Assembly (NCBI GenBank): GCA_029552245.1
Contig: JAKPDW010000027.1
Span: forward strand, 1 to 64,000
Origin: Deltaproteobacteria bacterium
GTDB lineage: Bacteria > Desulfobacterota > Desulfomonilia > UBA1062
DNA length: 64,000 nucleotides
Direction: 5' to 3'
Positions 1-9,073 of the stretch are shown here, piece by piece (within the stretch, counting starts at the first letter, position 1; each line of letters begins with the position of its first letter). A program made the translations under genes and the position numbers. Below the pieces are notes generated by a model. It did not search any database. It saw only the letters and a list, made by a program, of their open reading frames with translations, and had not been told where the DNA came from.

Positions 1-1
1 G

Positions 2-115
2 ACGCTGGGCATGGCGCCCAACTTCACGCTCGTGGGCCTTGTCGCGGGCGTCTGCCTCGGCTTCAAGGGGTTCGTGGAAGAGGTCATCATCGAACGCAAG
101 GCCAAGAGGGCCTGA
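2..115 (+). CDS. C-terminal end of a small membrane protein (possibly AtpZ-like)
   Basis: This open frame enters from the left edge and ends at TGA 113-115, so only 37 residues are visible. They form one hydrophobic segment (TLVGLVAGVCLGF), then a charged tail rich in Lys, Arg and Glu that should lie in the cytoplasm. The pattern of a Pro-Asn-Phe lead into a Gly-rich helix ending in Gly-Phe resembles the last helix of AtpZ/AtpI-type ATP synthase assembly proteins. That is only a resemblance, because most of the protein lies outside the window. The next gene is about 800 bases away, so no operon partner is visible. Confidence 0.4.
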   Translation, partial: TLGMAPNFTLVGLVAGVCLGFKGFVEEVIIERKAKRA

Positions 116-931
116 GGGAAAGGGCCACCACGGCGCACGGAAGGTCGTGCGCAGGGGTGACCCTCTTCCTGAGGACAGGCTGGAGGCACGGCTGCCCGCA
201 TGGCGCGGACACTGGCACGCCTCTGCAAGCCTCGATCGAACGTTCAGCGTCTTCCTCGTCGACCTCTTCTCAAGATGACAACGGCCCGCACCTGGATGCT
301 GCCCGGGTTCCCACTTGTGCCCGTCCGGTCCGCACGGGGCCTGGGCCTTGTGCGCAGACGCCCTGTGTCTCCCCGTGAGAGAGGCCCCTCCCGGCGAGCC
401 AGGCGTCCCGTGCCCGTCCTGTCCCCATGGGGCCTGAGCCTTTGTTGTGCATCCCCGCGAGAGCGACAAGTCCCAGCGGGCCCGGAGGCCTGGTGGAGCT
501 GGGCGTTCAAGCGCCCGGTTGTGTGTTCCCGCAGCGAGGCTGTTCCCTATCCCCGGTGTTGTTCCCTGGCAAGGTGACGGGAGTTGCCCGCCTGCCTGGT
601 CGCAGCGAGGCTGTTCCCCATCTTCGTCGGTGCTCGGGGGCGGGCCTGGGCACAGATCTCGTCTCCTTGTGTTCGTGAGCCCTTGCAATCGGGAGGGGCG
701 GACCCTACGAAGCGTCTTACACGGAGAGCCGAAGGCTCCCTGGCATGTTCCTCCAGGTGCATGGCGGTGTGCGCGGCTGCCGCAGGCCTGCAGGCCTTAA
801 CGCCAGGGCGCGCGCGAAGCCCATACAGGGCTCCTGCGGCCGTGGCCCCTGCCGGCCGGCATCGCCGTGGCCCCTGCCAAAAGGGGACGTTCATGCAGGT
901 GCGAGGGCTGCAGGGGGGAAGGGAAAAGGGG
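116..931. other. Long intergenic spacer, no gene seen
   Basis: About 800 bases lie between the partial membrane protein and msrAB. Frames in this stretch have no ribosome binding site and no recognisable domain. The open frame that continues into msrAB from further upstream looks like chance high-GC coding. The spacer contains GC-rich direct repeats around 360-620, listed separately. No promoter with a convincing -35/-10 pair was found near msrAB. Confidence 0.6.
530..618. repeat. 18-bp direct repeat, 71-nt spacing
   Basis: CGCAGCGAGGCTGTTCCC occurs identically at 530-547 and 601-618. Looser relatives starting with GTGT or GTGC and a C-run occur near 364 and 447, so this may be the best-preserved part of a decayed repeat cluster. 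No transposase or terminal inverted repeats accompany it. Confidence 0.65.
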
Positions 932-2026
932 ATGTTCACGAAGATCATGAAAGGGATGCTCCTCATGCTCATCATCACACCGACCACAGGCGGCACGACA
1001 GATGCGAAGTACGAGACAGCGACCTTTGCCGGGGGCTGCTTCTGGTGCATGGAGGCGGCCTTCGAGGAGGTGCCGGGCGTCATCGAGGCGGTCTCGGGAT
1101 ACACGGGCGGGACCACGAAGAACCCCACCTACGAGGAGGTGTCCTCGGGGACGACCGGGCACGTCGAGGCGGTCCGGGTGACCTTCGACCCGGCCAGGGT
1201 GACCTACGCTCAGCTGCTCGACGTGTTCTGGCGGCACATCGACCCCACGGACGACGGGGGCCAGTTCGTGGACCGCGGGTCCCAGTACCGAAGCGGGATC
1301 TTCTACCACTCCGAAGAGCAGAGGAAACTCGCCGAGGCATCCAGGGCTGCCCTCGAGAAGTCCGGGAGATTCGGCAAGCCCGTCGTCACCAGGATAGCGA
1401 AGGCCGGGGCCTTCTACCCGGCCGAGGACTATCACCAGGGCTACTCCAGGAAGAACCCCGTGCGGTACAGGATCTACAGCCGCAACTCGGGACGCCCCCG
1501 GTACCTTGAGGAGGTGTGGGGCGGCAGGGACACGGGCACGAAGAAACAGCCGCCCCCTGCACCCGGCACGTACCGGAAACCCGACAGGGCCGTCTTGAAG
1601 AAGATCCTGACGCCGCTGCAGTACGAGGTCACCCAGGAGGGGGGCACCGAGCCGCCCTTCAGGAACGAATACTGGGACAACCACCGCGAGGGCATCTACG
1701 TTGACGTGGTCTCCGGCGAGCCCCTGTTCAGCTCCCTGGACAAGTTCGACTCCGGTACCGGCTGGCCGAGCTTCGTAAGGCCGCTCGTGCCCGAGAACAT
1801 CGTGGAGAGAAAGGACACGAGCCTTTTCATGACCAGGACTGAGGTGAGGAGCGCTCACGCCGACTCCCACCTGGGGCACGTCTTCGACGACGGCCCGCCT
1901 CCCACGGGGTTGCGCTACTGCGTGAACTCGGCCGCGCTGAGGTTCGTCCCGAGGGAGGACCTTGAAAAGGAAGGCTACGGCCGGTTCGTGAAGCTCTTCG
2001 AGAAGGGCGGGAGGCATCGGGAGTGA
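932..2026 (+). CDS. msrAB: Bifunctional peptide methionine sulfoxide reductase MsrA-MsrB fusion
   Basis: This protein (364 aa) reduces both the S and R forms of methionine sulfoxide in oxidised proteins. The MsrA domain comes first: the GCFWC motif is at about residues 35-39, and the first Cys is the catalytic one. It is followed by GYTGG, GHVEAV and SQYRSG. The MsrB domain fills roughly the last 145 residues, with [17 protein letters not shown] and the catalytic Cys in RYCVNS. The usual MsrB zinc-binding CxxC pairs are absent. ATG 932 was chosen because a purine-rich site (GGGGAAGGGAAAAGG) precedes it; the frame is open further upstream but has no such site. The N-terminus is basic and then hydrophobic (MLLMLII), so it may be a short export signal, placing the enzyme in the periplasm. 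It appears monocistronic. Confidence 0.95.
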   Translation: MFTKIMKGMLLMLIITPTTGGTTDAKYETATFAGGCFWCMEAAFEEVPGVIEAVSGYTGGTTKNPTYEEVSSGTTGHVEAVRVTFDPARVTYAQLLDVFWRHIDPTDDGGQFVDRGSQYRSGIFYHSEEQRKLAEASRAALEKSGRFGKPVVTRIAKAGAFYPAEDYHQGYSRKNPVRYRIYSRNSGRPRYLEEVWGGRDTGTKKQPPPAPGTYRKPDRAVLKKILTPLQYEVTQEGGTEPPFRNEYWDNHREGIYVDVVSGEPLFSSLDKFDSGTGWPSFVRPLVPENIVERKDTSLFMTRTEVRSAHADSHLGHVFDDGPPPTGLRYCVNSAALRFVPREDLEKEGYGRFVKLFEKGGRHRE

Positions 2027-2097
2027 TCCCGCGGGGCGGCCGGGCAGGGATCGCGCGCCGGGTGGTGCCTGCGGCAGGCCCTCACCGAGGTGACGTC

Positions 2098-2186
2098 TGG
2101 CGGAGGGAGTGGGATTCGAACCCACGGTACCAGGACGGTACATCGGTTTTCAAGACCGACGCCTTCAACCGCTCGGCCATCCCTCC
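2098..2186 (-). tRNA. tRNA-Ser (anticodon UGA)
   Basis: Read on the minus strand, GGAGGGA (2186-2180) pairs with TCCCTCC near 2102-2108, followed by discriminator G and an encoded CCA (2100-2098). The anticodon loop reads CTTGAAA, giving anticodon TGA, which reads UCA codons. The long variable arm (GTACCGTCCTGGTACC) is typical of class II serine tRNAs, and the T-loop GGTTCGAATCC is intact. The gene starts 14 bases after the serS stop on the same strand, so it may be transcribed together with its own synthetase. Confidence 0.97.
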
Positions 2187-2200
2187 TGTAGGCACGCTGT

Positions 2201-3472
2201 CTAGCGCACGCCCGCTATGAGGTCAACCCCCATGTACGGCCTGAGCGCCTCGGGCACGACCACCGAGCCGTCCTGCCTCTGGTAGTTCTCGAGGATCGCG
2301 GCCACGGTCCTGCCCACGGCGAGACCGCTGCCGTTGAGCGTATGGCAGAGCTCGGCCTTCTTGCCCTGCCTCGACTTGAAACGGATCTGGCCCCTGCGCG
2401 CCTGGAAGTCGACGAAGTTGCTGCAGGAGGATATCTCCCGGTACACCCCCTGCGCCGGCATCCAGACCTCGAGGTCGTAGGTCTTGGCCGACGAGAACCC
2501 GAGGTCGCCCGTGCACAGCACCACGACCCTGTAGTGCAGCCCGAGCTTCTTCAGGATGTCCTCCGCGTCCGCCGTGAGCTCCTCGAGGTCGGTGAAGGAG
2601 CGCTCGGGGTGCGCGAAACGGACGAGCTCCACCTTGTTGAACTGGTGCTGCCTGATGAGCCCGCGCGTGTCCTTGCCGTAGGAGCCCGCCTCCCTCCTGA
2701 AACAGGGGGTGTAGCACACGAGCTTGACCGGCAGGTCTTCCTCGGCGAGCACCTCCTCGCGGTAGAGGTTGGTGACCGGCACCTCGGCGGTGGGAACGAG
2801 GTAATAGTCGTCGGTCCTGAAGAGCTCCTCCTCGAACTTGGGGAGCTGGCCCGTGGCCGTCATGCTGTCGCGGTTGGTCATGAACGGCGTCCACACCTCG
2901 GTGTAGCCGTGCTCTTGCGTGTGCACGTCGAGCATGAAGTTGATGAGCGCGCGCTCGAGGCGCGAGCCCAGGCCCCAGCTCACGGTGAAGCGGGCGCCGG
3001 TGATCTTGGCCGCACGCTTGAAGTCGAGCACGCCCAGGGCCTCGCCGACATCCCAGTGGTCCTTCGGGGGGAAGTCGAACACGGGCCTCTCGCCCCAGGT
3101 GCGCACCACCTGGTTGTCCTGGGAGCCTTCGCCCACGGGGACGCTCTCGTGCGGGATGTTGGGGATCTCCAGGACGAACGCCTCCATCGCGGACTCGACC
3201 TCCCTGATCCTCGCATCCAGGTCCTTGATCTCCTCGGAGATCTTCCTCATCTCCGCCTTTCGGGCCTCGAGGTCGTCGCCCTTGCCCTTGGAGCGCGCGA
3301 TCTCCTGGGAGAACTGGTTGCGCCTCGCCTTGAGGTCTTCGGTCTTCTGGATGAGGGTTCTTCGTTCGGCGTCCTTTTCCAGGAGGGTGTCGAGGGTCAG
3401 GCTCGACCCCCTGTTCGCGAGCGCCTGTTGCACCAGGTCCTCGTGTTGCCTGATAAATTTTATGTCGAGCAT
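2201..3472 (-). CDS. serS: Seryl-tRNA synthetase
   Basis: This class II synthetase (423 aa) charges serine onto tRNA-Ser. Residues from about 30 to 105 form the long antiparallel coiled-coil arm that grips the tRNA variable arm. The catalytic core carries the TAEVPV loop, motif 2 ([14 protein letters not shown]) and motif 3 ([18 protein letters not shown]). Length and start match the family. No good ribosome binding site lies in front of ATG 3472, and a promoter ends only six bases upstream, so the mRNA may be leaderless. The cognate tRNA-Ser follows at once, an arrangement that would link enzyme and substrate RNA levels. Confidence 0.98.
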   Translation of the reverse strand: MLDIKFIRQHEDLVQQALANRGSSLTLDTLLEKDAERRTLIQKTEDLKARRNQFSQEIARSKGKGDDLEARKAEMRKISEEIKDLDARIREVESAMEAFVLEIPNIPHESVPVGEGSQDNQVVRTWGERPVFDFPPKDHWDVGEALGVLDFKRAAKITGARFTVSWGLGSRLERALINFMLDVHTQEHGYTEVWTPFMTNRDSMTATGQLPKFEEELFRTDDYYLVPTAEVPVTNLYREEVLAEEDLPVKLVCYTPCFRREAGSYGKDTRGLIRQHQFNKVELVRFAHPERSFTDLEELTADAEDILKKLGLHYRVVVLCTGDLGFSSAKTYDLEVWMPAQGVYREISSCSNFVDFQARRGQIRFKSRQGKKAELCHTLNGSGLAVGRTVAAILENYQRQDGSVVVPEALRPYMGVDLIAGVR

Positions 3473-3478
3473 GTCACG

Positions 3479-3507
3479 AATGTACCACCCGGTGGGTGCA
3501 TCGTCAA
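3479..3507 (-). promoter_or_regulatory. serS promoter, start codon near +1
   Basis: On the minus strand TTGACG (3507-3502) is separated by 17 bases from TACATT (3484-3479). Only six bases (CGTGAC) separate the -10 box from the ATG, so transcription should begin at or next to the start codon. The spacer contains CCACC-C-GGTGG, a small dyad that could bind a regulator. Confidence 0.6.
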
Positions 3508-3627
3508 GGACGGCACTCGGAAGGCGTGCTCTTTACGGGTGTTCTTGAGGGCTTGCGTTCGGGTCGCCGCATGTTCTATGGAGGTGGTGTCGCCGGTCGT
3601 TCGTGACAGGGGGTTGGTGCCCGGGGG

Positions 3628-6600
3628 ATGAACAGGACGCTCAAACGGCTCGCCGTTGCCTGCCTGGCAGTGACGATCATCGCCTTCGCGGTCATGGCGG
3701 CGGGGACCTACGTCATATCGAGGTCGCCCGCCCAGGTGGCCTCCGCGATCGAGCGCCAGGTCAAGGACGCGCTCGACATGCCCGTGGCCATCGGCAAGGC
3801 GAGGTTCGAATGGAAGAGGGGGCCCCGCGTGATCCTCAACGCGGTGGTCGTGGACCAGCCGGGCGCACTGAAGCTCGAGATCCCGAGCGTGACCGCCTAC
3901 CTCTCGATCCCGAGGCTCATGCTGGGTCAGGCGCGGCTGTCCAAGGTCCGCCTTGTGAACCCGAAAGGCTGGGCCGACCTGGACAACCTGCAGTCCTTCC
4001 TCAAGTCCGAAAGTGCGCGCGAACGGCCCGTGCTGGTCATCTGGAAGGGCCGCGTGAGAATCTCCGCCTGGGGCGTCGACCTGGAGCTCGACGAGTTGAG
4101 CGGACGCATCACGAAAGACTGGCTCAACCTCAGGGCGCGCACCCTGGGCGGCAGGGTTCTCCTCGAGACCGACCTCGAGGCCCCGGGCAAGCTGATCTTC
4201 GACGCCTACGACGTGGACCTCTCCGCCGTCGACGCTTCGGTGCGGGGCAGGGCGTTCGTGAACACAGCCCTGTCGATGCGCGAGGACGGGACCACGGGCA
4301 CCGCGTCCTTGAAGCTCAAGGGACTCGACACCCCCTGGACGAGGCGCCCTGTGGACTGGGTGAACGCCTCAGCCGCGATCGGCCTCTCGCGAGGATATGC
4401 CTCTGCCACCGACATCGTCGTGGGCACACCGGTGGTGGAGATCAAGGGCAAAGCCGCCGTGAGGCTGCCCGCAGGGAAAGGCTCGTGGGAGGACGCGCAG
4501 GCCCAGGTGGACGTGTCGTCGGGCTGGTTCTCCCACGATGAGCTCGTCTCCTACCTCCCCCTCGAGAAGTTTCCGGACTGGTTCGCAGACCTCCTCGGCA
4601 GGCAGGTGCGCTCGGGACGGTCGAGATTCGTCCGCGCCGTCTACGGCGGGCCCGTAAAGGCCCTGCGCTCGGGGGTGGACCTGCTGGACAGGGTCCGCGT
4701 GGTCCAGGAACTGGACGGACAGAGCTTCACGGGCAGGCCCGGCGGCGAGACCATAACCGGCATCACGGGCAGGGTCGTCTACGCGGGGGGCGACATCCGG
4801 TTCGAGCGCCTGCGGGGGACCGCGGGGTCCTCCGTCCTCGACCGGGTGGACATCGCCTTCCCGGGCGCGCTCAGGCCCTACATGAGGGTCGGCGTGAACG
4901 CCGAGCTCGACATGCCGGCGCTCGATTTCATGCGCGCGTGGAACACGGCCGTGCGTGATACCGGGGTGAGCGACCTGCTCGGCCCGGTATCCGGCGTGAA
5001 GGCCGGCAGGGTCGTGTACAGGCTCTCCACCTACTACGACGAACAGGCCAAGGACCCCTTCTCGTTCAAGGGGGGCGTCGAGGTCCGCGATGCCGACTTC
5101 TCCTGGGCGGGGGCCCGGGTCAGCCGCTTCCAGGGCTCCCTGAAGGCCCACCGGTTCGGCGAGCCGCTCGTCGTGAAGGCCTCCGGCCTCTTCTCGGGCA
5201 CGAGGGTCAGGTCCTTCGATCTCAGGCTGGCCTCGCCCTTTAAGAGGAACGAGTCGCGCTTCGCGCTGGAGGCGGACCGGCTGGCGCCCCAGGCCGGCGT
5301 GTCACTCGAGAAGCCGAGGCTCAGGGCGGAGGGGAGCGGCAGGGGCGGGAACCTCTCGGGATCCGTGCACCTGGCGGCCGAGGCGGTGGTCGCTCCCGCA
5401 GGGGGTGGCAGGACGGTCCGCGTGGAGGGGGTGCAGGCGGCGTCCGACTTCACCGGCACCCTGGACAGCGGCCTGAGCCTGTCGTTCACGAAGGTGGCCG
5501 TCAGGACGAGGTGCGGCTCCCTCTCGGGCACGGCGGGCTCGACGAAAGACGGCCTGAGCGCCTCTTTGTCCGGGGCCGTGGACCTGGGGTGCATGAGCCT
5601 CACCGGTGCAGGGGGTGTCCAGAGACTGTCGGGAGCGGTCAAGGGGTCGTTCCGCTTCGCCTCGAGGGGGACGACGGCGTCCCTGTGGGCGGATATGGAT
5701 CTCGACGGCGTGGAACTCCCCCTGGAGACAGGCGCGGTGAGGCTGGACGGCAGGCTCGGCGTGGAGCCCGGACGCCTGGCCATGCGCCGGCTCGCCGCCC
5801 GGGTCGAGGACGCGACGTTCGTCCTCGACGGGACGCTCGAGTCTTCGCCGGGAAAGAGGTACTTCGAGGGCTCGGTCGACGTGACCGGTCTCCATGCGGG
5901 CGAGAAGCAGGCAGGCGGGGGCCTGCAAGGCCTGTGGGGTCCCCTTTCCGGCAGGGCTGACCTGCGCCTGCACGCGTGTTCATTCCACGGCTTCTCCGTG
6001 GACGAGGCCACGGCGCTCGCGCGCCTCGAGGGCGGCAGGCTCGTTCTCGACAGGTTCGAGACGAGCGCCTACGAGGGCAGGGCGACGGGAAGGATCGAGC
6101 TCGCACCCGGGGGTGACGCGCCGTTTGCGGCAGCTCTCAGGCTCTCGGGGGCCAGGCTCGACAGGGTCCTCAAGGCGGCGCTCGGCTCCTCGTCCGCAAG
6201 CGGCACGCTCGACCTCGAGGCGAGGCTCGAGGGTGACGCCGGCGGCGTCGAGGGCACGGTCGAGGTGAACGCGACCAGGGGCGAGATCCGCAAGTACGAG
6301 CTCGTGTCCAAGGTGTTCCAGCTGCTCAACGCGTACAGGATAGCCATGGGCCGCGACGTGGAGCTGTTGAGCAGGCGTTTCTCCTACGAGCGGATACATG
6401 CCACGTTCGCCATTGCCAGGGGGAAGATGACTTTCGACGACTTCTCGCTCGAGAGCGACTCTCTCCAGGTGTTCTCGGCAGGCACCTACGACCTCGACAC
6501 GAGGGCGATCGACGCCGTCGTGGGCGTGCAGCCCCTGGAGAGCCTGGACAGGACCATCGGCATGATACCGGTGGTGGGGTGGGTGTTCACCGGTGACTCG

Positions 6601-6780
6601 GGCAGGTTCATCGTGGTGAGCATGCGGGTGAGCGGGACCATGGACGACCCCAAGGTCGCGCTCGCGCCGGTGGACACCCTGTCGAACACCGTGGTCGCGA
6701 CCATGTTGCGCTCGCTCAAGCTGCCCTCCAAGCTCGTGGACGACTCCATCGAGGCCATCCAGAAGAGGCTGCCTAAGTGA
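3628..6780 (+). CDS. AsmA-like envelope protein (DUF3971/AsmA C-terminal family)
   Basis: This is a large protein (1050 aa) with one N-terminal membrane anchor (about residues 9-31) and a very long beta-rich periplasmic part made of repeating short strands. The last 120 residues match the AsmA-like C-terminal region: GTYDLDTRAIDAVVGVQP, then IPVVGWVFTGD and a terminal amphipathic helix. Members of the AsmA/TamB/YhdP superfamily bridge the inner and outer membranes and are linked to lipid transport and outer membrane integrity. The exact subgroup cannot be fixed here. ATG 3628 follows a G-rich site (GGGGG). The gene stands alone, divergent from serS and convergent with hflX. Confidence 0.85.
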   Translation: MNRTLKRLAVACLAVTIIAFAVMAAGTYVISRSPAQVASAIERQVKDALDMPVAIGKARFEWKRGPRVILNAVVVDQPGALKLEIPSVTAYLSIPRLMLGQARLSKVRLVNPKGWADLDNLQSFLKSESARERPVLVIWKGRVRISAWGVDLELDELSGRITKDWLNLRARTLGGRVLLETDLEAPGKLIFDAYDVDLSAVDASVRGRAFVNTALSMREDGTTGTASLKLKGLDTPWTRRPVDWVNASAAIGLSRGYASATDIVVGTPVVEIKGKAAVRLPAGKGSWEDAQAQVDVSSGWFSHDELVSYLPLEKFPDWFADLLGRQVRSGRSRFVRAVYGGPVKALRSGVDLLDRVRVVQELDGQSFTGRPGGETITGITGRVVYAGGDIRFERLRGTAGSSVLDRVDIAFPGALRPYMRVGVNAELDMPALDFMRAWNTAVRDTGVSDLLGPVSGVKAGRVVYRLSTYYDEQAKDPFSFKGGVEVRDADFSWAGARVSRFQGSLKAHRFGEPLVVKASGLFSGTRVRSFDLRLASPFKRNESRFALEADRLAPQAGVSLEKPRLRAEGSGRGGNLSGSVHLAAEAVVAPAGGGRTVRVEGVQAASDFTGTLDSGLSLSFTKVAVRTRCGSLSGTAGSTKDGLSASLSGAVDLGCMSLTGAGGVQRLSGAVKGSFRFASRGTTASLWADMDLDGVELPLETGAVRLDGRLGVEPGRLAMRRLAARVEDATFVLDGTLESSPGKRYFEGSVDVTGLHAGEKQAGGGLQGLWGPLSGRADLRLHACSFHGFSVDEATALARLEGGRLVLDRFETSAYEGRATGRIELAPGGDAPFAAALRLSGARLDRVLKAALGSSSASGTLDLEARLEGDAGGVEGTVEVNATRGEIRKYELVSKVFQLLNAYRIAMGRDVELLSRRFSYERIHATFAIARGKMTFDDFSLESDSLQVFSAGTYDLDTRAIDAVVGVQPLESLDRTIGMIPVVGWVFTGDSGRFIVVSMRVSGTMDDPKVALAPVDTLSNTVVATMLRSLKLPSKLVDDSIEAIQKRLPK

Positions 6781-6875
6781 GAGGGCCACGGGTGCACACC
6801 CCCCGCGAGGACCTCCCCTTGCAGAGGCCCATGGGAGGCCGCCCTAAAAGACGGCGCCGGGGCAGGGGCCTCCCC

Positions 6876-8507
6876 TCAGGCGGGGGTGTCCAGGAAGCAG
6901 GCCTCCACGCGCTCGATGAGGGGCCTGAGCGACGACCTGTCGAGGGCCGAGACCGCGACGCCGCCGTAGCGGGACGCCCACTGCGCGGCCGCCTGCTCGC
7001 CCACGCGGTCGGCCTTGTTGAAGACCTTGAGCCTGGGCTTCTTCGCCAGCCCCAGCTCCCTGAGGATCTCCTCGACCGCCTCTATCCTGCGCTCGATGTT
7101 GGGGTCGGACAGGTCGATGACCTCGAGGAGGAGCTGGGCGTCCTCGAGCTCCTCCAGCGTCGCCCGGAAGGCGGCCCTGAGGTCGGAGGGGAGGTCGCGG
7201 ATGAAGCCCACCGTGTCGGTGATGATCGCCTCGGTGTCCCTCGGGAAGCGCAGGCGCTTGCTGGACGGGTCGAGCGTGGCGAAGGGCATGTCCGCGGTCA
7301 GGACGCCGCTGTTGGTGAGCGCGTTGAGGAGGGTGGACTTGCCGGTGTTCGTGTAGCCGATGATGGAGATCACCGGCAGCCTCTGGCGTGAGCGGCGCGC
7401 TCTGGTGAGCCTGCGCTTGAGGGCGATCCTCCCGGCCTCGCGCTCGAGCCTGTCCATGCGCTCCTTGGCGCGCCTGCGGTCGATCTCGAGCTTGGTCTCG
7501 CCGGGCCCCCGCGTCCCGATGCCGCCCGCGAGCCTGCTCAAGAAGGGGTTCTTGCCCACCAGCCTCGACATGTTGTAGCGCAGCTGGGCGAGCTCCACCT
7601 GGATCTTTCCCTCGCGGGACCTCGCCCTGCGCGCGAAGATGTCCAGGATGAGCTGTGTGCGGTCTATGACGCGGATGTCCGTGATCTCCGTGATGGACCT
7701 CGCCTGCGAGGGCGTGAGCTCGTGGTCGAACACGAGGAGGTTCGCGTCGGAGGCGAGGGCCCTCAGCGACAGCTCGTTCACCTTGCCCTTGCCGATGACG
7801 TAGCGGGGGTCCGGCTTCGGTCTCCTCTGGACCACCACGTCCACGACCGTTATGGACGCGGCCTCAGCCAGGGCCCTGAACTCGTGGATCATGTCCTGGA
7901 GCTCGTCTGCGGGCGCCGCGGAGACGACCACGAGGATCGCGCGGTCCTCGTGCGCGCCCTTGACCAGGGTGTCCTGCGTCCGGTTGATCTCGTCCTCGAG
8001 CGAGGAGATGAACTCGTCGAAGGGCATGCCCACGCGATGGGTGGGGACGGGTTCCATGAGCTTCCAGAGGCGCCCGTCCTCCCCGCGGGGCAGGAGGTGG
8101 GCGCCGTAGGCGAGTCCGGGGCCGCCGTCGGGCCTCACCTCGACGGCGTAGACGAGGTCGAGCCTGAGCTTCGCCAGGTCCGTCAGGTCCTCGAAGGAGA
8201 GCGGCGACCCGTCCAGGTGGGTGTGGATGAGCCTCAGGCCCTGCAGCCTTCCCGGGTGGGTCCTCATGCGCTCGAGGGGGGGGATCGATATGCCGGTGGC
8301 GGTGCCGGCCATGACGTACTCCACGCCGCCCAGGCGGTTGAGGATGACGCCGACCTGGACGCCGGCCTCGAACGAGATGCGGCAGAGCTCGGTGCACAGC
8401 TCGTGGGTCAGGGCGGCGTCCGGGGGCACCCGCCTCCGGTAGAGTCTCTCCAGGGCCCTTTCCTGCGAGGCCTTCAGCGTCTTGCTGGTCCCGAAGATCT
8501 TCCTGAT
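6876..8507 (-). CDS. hflX: GTPase HflX, probable non-canonical ATC start
   Basis: HflX is a ribosome-associated GTPase that splits stalled or stress-damaged 70S ribosomes. The G domain is complete: G1 GYTNTGKST, G2 FATLDP, G3 DTVGFIRDLP and G4 NKAD. The upstream glycine-rich hinge (GGIGTRGPGE) and HflX N-domain are also present. The first standard start is GTG 8429, but it would remove conserved residues; the frame upstream encodes KASQERALERLYRRRVPPD, which fits the family's N-terminus. In that frame there is no ATG, GTG or TTG before the nusG-like stop. The only plausible initiation codon is ATC at 8507-8505, seven bases after a strong GGGGAGG site. From there the protein has 543 residues. 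It lies 22 bases after the nusG paralogue and is probably co-transcribed with it. Confidence 0.92.
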   Translation of the reverse strand: MRKIFGTSKTLKASQERALERLYRRRVPPDAALTHELCTELCRISFEAGVQVGVILNRLGGVEYVMAGTATGISIPPLERMRTHPGRLQGLRLIHTHLDGSPLSFEDLTDLAKLRLDLVYAVEVRPDGGPGLAYGAHLLPRGEDGRLWKLMEPVPTHRVGMPFDEFISSLEDEINRTQDTLVKGAHEDRAILVVVSAAPADELQDMIHEFRALAEAASITVVDVVVQRRPKPDPRYVIGKGKVNELSLRALASDANLLVFDHELTPSQARSITEITDIRVIDRTQLILDIFARRARSREGKIQVELAQLRYNMSRLVGKNPFLSRLAGGIGTRGPGETKLEIDRRRAKERMDRLEREAGRIALKRRLTRARRSRQRLPVISIIGYTNTGKSTLLNALTNSGVLTADMPFATLDPSSKRLRFPRDTEAIITDTVGFIRDLPSDLRAAFRATLEELEDAQLLLEVIDLSDPNIERRIEAVEEILRELGLAKKPRLKVFNKADRVGEQAAAQWASRYGGVAVSALDRSSLRPLIERVEACFLDTPA

Positions 8508-8529
8508 AAGCCGGCCTCCCCGCCTGCTC

Positions 8530-9036
8530 TCAGGCCTTCTCGATGATCGACGGGTGCACGAGCACCTTCGCGCGGTTGTTCACCATCTCGATGAGGATCC
8601 TCACCCTCCCCTCGTCGGAACCCCATTCCTCGAAGATCCCGACGATGTCCTTGAGCGGCCCCGAACGGATGCGGACCAGCTCGCCGGCCGTGAACTCGAC
8701 CGGCTTCTTTATCACGCCCGTCTCCTTGTCCTGGAGGTTCATCAGGGAGGTCACGAACTCGTCCTGGATCGAGACGGGCTGGTAGTTGTCGATGAGGATC
8801 TTCCTCACGCCCCTGCTCCAGCGGACCTTGTGGAAGTCCTCCTCGACGGGCCGGATGTGCACGAAGAGGTAGCCGGGAAAGAGCGGGTAGCGCTTGAGGG
8901 TCTTCTTCCTCGCGTGGAACACGAACTTCTCCATGTACGGCTGGTACACGGCGACCCCGTGCTGGGTGAGCACCGTTGACGCAAGCTGCTCCTCCCTGGG
9001 GTTCGTCTGCACCACAAACCACTGCGACTCGCTCAC
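8530..9036 (-). CDS. NusG/RfaH-type transcription factor (specialised NusG paralogue)
   Basis: This protein (168 aa) contains an NGN domain (about residues 5-105, starting WFVVQTNPREEQLA and including YPLFPGYLFV) followed by a C-terminal KOW-type domain (FTAGELVRIRSGPLKD). It should bind RNA polymerase and change pausing or termination. It is probably not the housekeeping NusG, because secE and rplK are absent; the length and sequence suit the RfaH/LoaP-like paralogues. Those often act on specific long operons, but no target can be named. The start GTG 9036 directly follows promoter-like boxes. It is paired with hflX, a translation rescue GTPase. Confidence 0.85.
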   Translation of the reverse strand: MSESQWFVVQTNPREEQLASTVLTQHGVAVYQPYMEKFVFHARKKTLKRYPLFPGYLFVHIRPVEEDFHKVRWSRGVRKILIDNYQPVSIQDEFVTSLMNLQDKETGVIKKPVEFTAGELVRIRSGPLKDIVGIFEEWGSDEGRVRILIEMVNNRAKVLVHPSIIEKA

Positions 9037-9043
9037 GCGGCTA

Positions 9044-9073
9044 CCTATACTGCAGTCGCGGCCGGGCAGTCAA
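9044..9073 (-). promoter_or_regulatory. Promoter of the nusG-like gene, start codon near +1
   Basis: On the minus strand TTGACT (9073-9068) and TATAGG (9049-9044) are 18 bases apart. Seven bases separate the -10 box from GTG 9036. The expected transcript would have almost no 5' leader. Confidence 0.55.
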
